Below, piece after piece: positions 58,001-64,000 of a DNA stretch of 64,000 bases. The DNA lies in the NCBI GenBank assembly GCA_015501075.1, contig JADNYJ010000023.1, positions 248,001-312,000 on the forward strand, read 5' to 3'. The translations under genes were made by a program, and so were the position numbers. Under the pieces are notes generated by a model, which searched no databases, was not told where the DNA came from, and was given only the letters and a program-made list of their open reading frames with translations. Position 1 is the stretch's first letter, and every line of letters begins with the position of its first letter. The stretch comes from Gymnopilus junonius. Its lineage: Eukaryota > Basidiomycota > Agaricomycetes > Agaricales > Galerinaceae.

Positions 58001-59647
58001 GATGACCCCAAAATGCCAGCAGACGCTTTGTACCTGTATACCAATGCGAATGAAATAGATGGTGTTTGGCTTAATCCAATGCCTCTTTACTAAGCATAAG
58101 TTCGATGGGACGTTGGTATGATAGATAGACCGATCACAGCGTTACGTAACTAAAATACTTTCACGCCGCGTTCCTATCAAAGTTCAGCACCTGCTCGCAC
58201 GTCTTTAAAAAGGTCCTTAAGGTCCTTCATAAATTCCATTAATTTTTGAATGTTCAAGAAAAGTTTCGGCAGTCACAGTTCTGTTACAATAACAAGACTA
58301 CTACATATTGCGGTTAAAAGGAACACAAGGGCTTACAGGAAGACGAGATGGCCTATACAAAATTCGGTATGGGCGATGTGGTGGCGACTGGGCCGATGGA
58401 GAACGGACCGACCTTCATTTTATGCTCACGGAGAGCATTTACGAAAGAATGGAGTCGTAATAAACCCGACTGACCCGCAAGGCAGCAGGAACGAGACTCG
58501 TTGCCCAATTCCGCGGGTAACCAAGACTTTGGCTAGGCCTAGGGATACATAGAAAAGTGGGGACCATTGAACGTTAGACAGTCAGCACCAGAGGATCGGA
58601 TATCATGAGGTTGAGTCTCAGGACATGGAAGTGGAGGTCAAAAACAAGGGGCTTCCTTAGCCGTCGCCACAACCGCTGTGTTGTCTTACGGAAGCCCATC
58701 CTCAATGTCAATTACCGCCGAGAAGTACGCCGGAGGTAACTGGGAACGTATGACGAGAAGCTGCGGGTAGAGCGTATATGCCTTGCAAGCTAGCCAGCCA
58801 GGGGCCGAGACCATGGCTCGCGCTTTTGAACGGCTTTGAGTGAGCTGGTGCTTGAGGAAACGAACCGTTCATCGGTGACTCAGAAGTAAGAAGACTACTC
58901 AAAATTTGAGGGTGCATTATCTTAGGGTCCTTGGCAATATAATTTCATAGACTTTGGATCGGATCCACATCCTTGGTCGATTACATTGGAAGGCAACAGT
59001 GATGGGTGCAATCACAGTAAGCCCACGTTGACGGCCATTGCTTCATATGAATTGGAAGACATTCCCCGAGATCAAGGGGGTTTACAAAGAGCAATTGTAA
59101 ACGCAAAAGAGGAAGGACTTGCGTAGTCCGCAATTACAGCGAAGGCAACGAGGCGGAACGAATTGGAGTGCCTTCCTCGCAGGTCCTCTAGCATCTTCTA
59201 GCGCATGATACGACATTCTCGGAAATCAAGGCAAGGACTGACTCCGTCGGAAACCTTCAAAGACTCCTAGGTATTTTTCCGATTTCTATCTTGCATGAAC
59301 AAGAATTAAAAGTCGGCGTCCATTGGACAAAGTACGCAACAGAAAGACGCCTCTATAGTTCTGGAGGAGGTCAATGGGTCTCTGAGGAGTGAAACCTAGG
59401 GCATTGAGTCCCAGAGCGGCTTTGAGATACATGAGGGGGGGAACATCAAGGAAGGTCATGTCATTGTCAAGGAAGGTTGGACGTTTGTCTCAGAGTGCAA
59501 CTCTTGCAAACAACTTTTGACCTTGTACTGTTGTACAACTTTCAATTTTGCGCTTGTTAGTCCTTTTGAAGAGATTCTATCTCGTTGAACGATCAGATAT
59601 ACACGTAGTCGCCGCAGCAAATAGGAGGTTCACTGAGTTGATCTTCA
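55031..59647. other. Gene-poor region, no confident gene
   Basis: 4.6 kb of short open frames without recognisable proteins. Small local duplications are visible: GGTTCCTATGGTTCCTATGG near 56,533, AAGGTCCTTAAGGTCCTT near 58,209, and two ATCAAGGAAGGT/GTCAAGGAAGGT units near 59,448-59,478. The region may be decayed repeats. Confidence 0.4.
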
Positions 59648-60161
59648 TCAACTGACGACTTCTTGGAATTTTGCCCATGACTGGACCAAAAATCTCGACT
59701 TCACGGCAATAGTACGCACTTTATCTACATCGATTGCGTTTGTAATGGTGAATGATTTTCCTTCCACAAATAGGGTTGGGGCTTCACAGGAAGTCTCTTC
59801 GTTGCAGGTCTTGCCCTTTACTTCGTGAAAAGAAAGATTTCCGAGCGGCGTCGGGCGGAACTTGATCAACACCGACCCTGTAAGTAATCCTTCCTGTTTG
59901 CCGCCTTGAGTTTAGGGTATGTATGTGGGTGGGGATGTCCCTCTAATGGAATAATTAGAGGGTAGACGGATGTAAATACATCCATGTCCACTTGCCAAGC
60001 TGCACCTTTTTCTCTAAACGTTTCTGTGCCTCATTCTTACAAAGTCTTCTTTCCTCTAGCATCGCGCCCATAAGCGCAATTTGTGCAGCTAAAGGAGGAT
60101 ATTGCCATTCAATCGTATACGTCCCAAGATGGCATTGGGAGGTTTCAGTGGTGATCGTCAT
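59648..60161 (-). CDS. Hypothetical protein, about 130 aa (tentative)
   Basis: Exon 1 starts at ATG 60161 (MTITTETSQCHLGTYTIEWQ) and continues PPLAAQIALMGAMLEERRLC with a Lys/Glu-rich helix ending about KRLEKK. A donor there (AAG|GTGCAG, weak) and an acceptor CAAACAG at about 59,898 would join in frame to EGLLTGSVLIKFRPTPLGNL. This is followed by SFTITNAIDVDKVRTIAVKS and stop at 59648. Amino-acid use looks coding. No family is recognised. It would be divergent from the gene at 60306, with 144 bp between them. Confidence 0.35.
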
Positions 60162-60305
60162 TTTGGCAAAATCCAGAATCCAGATCCACTTCAGGGGTTG
60201 TATTCGTCAATCTGAATCACCTTAAACCTTTCGAAACCTGCTATCCTCTCGAAGACCCTCTTTACTTTCACCGTCATCACCACCATCACCATAGTCACTT
60301 TACAC

Positions 60306-60633
60306 ATGTCCCGCGTTTCCAAATACATTAACCTCTCCAACTGGGGACCTGGTCGTGTGAGTGTCAATTTTTCTGTGCAGTCAACCATAAATGGCGGCTA
60401 AAGGGCTTTCCTAGACCTTCCTCGTTGGGGGGTCAGCCGTACTAGCAGGGCTGAGCACTTTTTACTTAAGTTTGGTTGCTATCAACAGGCGGCAAGTCGC
60501 AGCTGGAAGAAACCCTTACTGTACGTCGTAGCAGAATATACTTTCGCCAGTTTCAATTCAGTTCATTGCAGATGAGCACTCCATTCTCAGCACCACCCAG
60601 AAACCGAGGCCTGACGACATCCTCCGAATCTAA
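60306..60633 (+). CDS. 72-aa single-helix protein, three exons
   Basis: Exons 60306-60356, 60415-60520 and 60572-60633 join in frame with good borders (CGT|GTGAGT, CCTAG, ACT|GTACGT, TTGCAG). The product reads MSRVSKYINLSNWGPGR, then a hydrophobic helix (TFLVGGSAVLAGLSTFYLSL), a basic NRRQVAAGRN turn, and a polar tail EHSILSTTQKPRPDD ending LRI. Basic residues flank the helix, and the size suggests a mitochondrial or ER membrane micro-protein. I do not recognise the family. A pyrimidine-rich leader (CTATCCTCTCGAAGACCCTC) precedes the ATG. Confidence 0.65.
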
Positions 60634-61220
60634 GGGACCGCTATAGTGACATCCCTCCGGCCTTCCTGGCAAGGATCACCACGGCGGCAAATACACCCTT
60701 GCACAGTACAGAAATACTCCTGAATTCAGTGAAGCTGGGGAGCAACTCCGGCACATGGTACCACCTCCCAAGGTCCAGGGCAGATGTTCCGGATATGCCA
60801 TATACTAAAGCTCCCGACTATGTGCGCAACTACGAGAAGACGCCAGGCCATGCTTTGAAGACTGAACATCTCAAGGCTGATTAAAGACCGTGGCCTCTTG
60901 AGTCTGAAGGGGATTGGCCTAGTGTCAGTGCCCAAGTATTTTTCTCAGCTTTTAAAAATTTCTTCTCTTCATTTCGATACATATATTGTGGCCGTCGTGT
61001 CCGTTTATGATACAGAAAATGTTCATTAAGTTGTACAATATCATTGCGTCGGTTTTCGTTGCTGGTATTCATCTGGCCTCTCGATAAGTAGGCGGCACTG
61101 AGGGGGTCACTAGCGTCGGCGATTGTTTCGATCCGATATTGGCATCGTTATCGATTCGCGAAAAGCTGGCCTACAATCTGGTTAGGTAGAAGGGGTGCGA
61201 CACAGGGGAAGGTTGTCACC
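60634..61220. other. Intergenic, with a short unassigned open frame
   Basis: Two overlapping plus-strand frames between about 60,660 and 60,884 look faintly coding (one reads KYTLAQYRNTPEFSEAGEQL), but neither has an ATG with a clear splice link. They may be a remnant or an alternative exon. Confidence 0.3.
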
Positions 61221-62618
61221 TCATCGGGTCCTGGTGTAGGAGGCAGTTGTTTGTCGGCGCCCGGGGCCTGTGACCGGCTTGTACCTGGCCTCGCTAATCA
61301 AGGAGCACATTAATATAGATGCCTCGCAGCAAGATATCGGCTCACAGAAAGTATAAAGTCTAATATTCGCGCTGAATGACAGTTTCTTGCGTTGGACACC
61401 ATCTGGTACATCATAGGGCGAGCTCCTCCGCTTACTGACTATCAGGTTGACGAAAATTGTAATAATATACACACGTCCCATGGTGTTGACTAGCACGTAA
61501 TACACTGGATAATTCTCGCTGTTAATTATGCCAATGGGTGTTCTAAGCACTTGCATGTAAAACCCACCATCTGTTCTGACCCAGAATAATACCAACAATA
61601 TTACAGTCATGATTCCGCCACAACCTCCAGAAGAAATAGCATTCACGATGGTATCTCTCCAGGACCTAAATGATGTTTTGAGTTGATAATCACATCAAGG
61701 CCATGCAGAAAGTTACCTCTGTTTTGAGATTTGAAGGGGAGTAACGTGATGAATTTGCCATATCAGCGCTAAGGGGATGAAAATGTCCACTGTCGCTACA
61801 ATGGAAGCTGCTACGCTGAAGGTAAAAAAAAGCTTAGTAAGAAGCAAACTCGCGCAAAATAACGGAACTCACGCGGCCCCTTTATTACCATATCTTCTAG
61901 CATTTGGGTTATCTGCTGCGAAGGCCACCACATAGCACCCAGAATAGATTTCGAACACTGCCTGATAGAGACCATGTGTTTCATTCCTTCATCAAAGAGG
62001 AGAAAGACATACATGGGTTAACACCATAGCAGTTAAAATTCCAAGTACAAATAACGACTGCATGCTATTGACCAAATTAGCTTCGTGTACAATGCCGATC
62101 GCTGCTAGGACTTACAGCCTACGACATCGGTTAATGAGAAACAATTCCTCGGCTACAGCTGGAATAGCTATCATAAAGGTGGATAAAGGTGCAGTCCACT
62201 CCGTCTCGCTGATGGAATAGGCTGGGGACAGATAGGGTCAAAAATAATTGCCAGATCGCAGGATGGCAGTGCCTCACTTTGAAATGACTTGATTAGGAGC
62301 TATTTAAATTGTGAATGAAAGGTAAGCTCAAGATGTGTCAAAAATAGTTGCAACACATACCAGCCATGCAGATGCAAGAACAGTAATCATACATATGGTA
62401 TCCGCAAGAAGCAGGCCAAAGAGAAGGAATTGCAGCAAGCGTTCGGTCTTGAAACGAGCGAAGTAATATATAGCGAAAGTGATTTCCAGCATGTATAAAA
62501 GAACATTAATCCAAGAAATTGTGAGTGACGCGCTATGAAATTCAAACCAAGGTAAGTGAGATATTCACGGGTGAAGGAATATGACATACCCAACAAAATT
62601 AGGAGTCGGGGACGCCAT
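61221..62618 (-). CDS. DUF6534-like seven-helix membrane protein
   Basis: A multi-exon membrane protein of the large, function-unknown basidiomycete family with about seven helices. The ATG is at 62618 (MASPTPNFVG), joined to ASLTISWINVLLYMLEITFA. Later helices include LLQFLLFGLLLADTICMITV, PLSTFMIAIPAVAEELFLIN, SLFVLGILTAMVL, VAASIVATVDIFIPLALIW and GGCGGIMTVILLVLFWV, ending YVLVNTMGRVYIITIFVNLI. A conserved-looking SWRDTIVNAIS segment precedes the sixth helix. At least six short introns can be placed. The C-terminal soluble tail after IVSKRR is Ser/Arg-rich and runs to a stop at 61221. Its last 60 residues are less certain and may include an unrecognised intron. Confidence 0.75.
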
Positions 62619-64000
62619 TGCTTGCACTTCGACAAATCCTTGATTTAACGCGAAATGCAAGAAGATTGGTAAATGCAAGGTAAGAAAGAATTTCGAGAGA
62701 CAAAAATTAGCTAGGTTGAAGAGAACAAAGAAAAGCGGTAAACGTTACCAAAGCCACCGAGGGCATTATATCTCTACGGTAGACAGTCGGACGAATCGGT
62801 AATCGGTTGGCATACAGATAGCGACCCTTTGGAGTTCGCACACTATGGTCTACTATGGTATGTCATAACCACCCAAAGCGCATCTCCGTATCCGCGAGCC
62901 CCGTGGGCAAATTGTTTAATGAATTCGGAAGCGGGCCCTAAGTGTGTCGGTAGAGACGGGCGCAGCTTTTGAAAAGGGAAGCCTCAACGTAAATCGAAAT
63001 ACATAGAAAGCGACCTTCGTCCGCTGCCAGCCTACGTGGCTGATTAAGGCAGCATACTACAACACGACGACGAATTATGGCACTAAACTCCTTTCAGTAC
63101 TTGACGTGAAGGCCTTGAGTTTCCAACGTCGAAGGTAGAGTTAGCGAACTCTTCGAGTCTGTTCCTATCGCACAGACGTGGGAAAGGAGTAGACCCAAAT
63201 CGGCCTGCGCGTTCTGCGCGTTGATCCTGCTGAGAAATTGTTCAAGTGATAGTCAGTTGACTCCCTTGTTGCTATGTTTGGTCCAGCTTGTCATTTCCAT
63301 GTCGACAAAGAAACCAGTGGCCGCCCTTCGATTCATAGCTATGAGCCTCTTTCACTGCTGAGGACCTAGTCTGTTCGACAACTTGAAACATAGATGCCTC
63401 CTCCTGCGAACATGGAACATGCAAGTCGAACAATTCCCGAACCTTGGTATGAAGAGACGAAGGAACCTTGGGAAGGCGCAGCCAAGCAACGCAAGTCTGT
63501 GGTAGACATCTGTACCTTAGAAATTCGTTAGGTAGGCTCAAGGAGATATGCGTAGCGAAATCCACATACTCCGTAGAAAATCCAAGCTGAAGTGAATTCT
63601 TCTACGCCACAACAGCGAATCAAGGGTCGACCACATGGTAAATGCTAGCTTGGGTAGTATATGTGCGCAAAGGGACGGCATCACGACGAAGTGTTCAGCG
63701 ACTACGTGCGCTGCTTCTGTCTTGCCCTGGAAATTCGCGACAGAATGAGGAGAAACGCAGCAATGACACCGAGCACGGTAAGTCAAAATTTCCAGGAAGG
63801 GATGGAACCAGTGAAGCCGGTCTGCGAATTAGCGGGCAATACGGTCCCTTTTCAAGTTGCAATTATTCACGATCAGAAGTCAGAGCAAATACAGGGGCTT
63901 TCCGTTTTGTTCTTTAACGTAGTAATGCTTGGAATGCCATTTATGCCTCTGGCAAAATCATCATGGAAATTTGACCAATGGGCGTGGTATTCATCAGAAA
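62619..64000. other. Right end of window, no confident gene
   Basis: 1.4 kb with short open frames, such as 63272-63565 (-, 97 codons) and 63642-63917 (+). None has a recognised motif. A gene could begin here and continue beyond the window. Confidence 0.35.

Noticed and set aside
60191..60388. Minus-strand open frame of 65 codons
   Set aside because: Overlaps the first exon and leader of the better-supported plus-strand micro-protein.
1..64000. CRISPR array, rRNA operon or prokaryotic operon structure
   Set aside because: No regularly spaced repeats or rRNA sequence; gene structure is plainly eukaryotic with spliceosomal introns.

Overview
This window looks like nuclear DNA of a mushroom-forming basidiomycete (Agaricomycetes). 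The genes are split by many short (about 45-75 nt) GT-AG introns and sit close together on both strands. The protein families fit too: a basidiomycete-type sesquiterpene synthase, a DUF6534-like seven-helix protein, an F-box-like protein, a fungal-type OTT_1508-like deaminase, and dispersed transposon-like gene families typical of agaric genomes. Gene models were read by eye from open frames, splice signals and recognised protein motifs. No alignment or search was run. Several apparent start codons in long open frames are TTG; I moved these to the first ATG that fits.

Region 1 (1-25.2 kb) is a normal housekeeping stretch. In order it holds an amino-acid permease (with one apparent frameshift), 5-formyltetrahydrofolate cyclo-ligase (-), a C2H2 transcription factor (+), a fold-back transposable element, an intron-containing tRNA-Leu(AAG), a CHCHD2/MIX17-type twin CX9C protein (-), a Tim44-like mitoribosomal mL45/MBA1 protein (+), a lone sesquiterpene synthase (-), an MFS transporter with a very long central loop (+), an F-box-like protein (-) and the nucleolar DEAD-box helicase MAK5 (+).

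Region 2 (25.2-45 kb) is an accessory, repeat-derived island. It opens with a frameshifted cullin relic. Then come two minus-strand genes of transposon-associated families (28.5-34.5 kb), a small divergent putative membrane protein, a decayed plus-strand gene of another dispersed family (35.6-38.5 kb), an intact 783-residue protein ending in a deaminase-like zinc site (38.9-41.3 kb), and an intact 85-residue unknown protein (43.9-44.2 kb). A 29-bp perfect direct repeat brackets 34.6-45.0 kb. A roughly 45-bp repeat occurs in inverted orientation at 35.1 and 42.2 kb. This island is the best candidate for an undescribed mobile system.

Region 3 (45-49.4 kb) returns to core genes: PWP2, a WD40 subunit of the U3 snoRNP, and a 65-residue single-helix protein. 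Region 4 (49.4-64 kb) is gene-poor. It holds a TA-flanked inverted-repeat element of about 650 bp, three small hypothetical genes and a DUF6534-like membrane protein.
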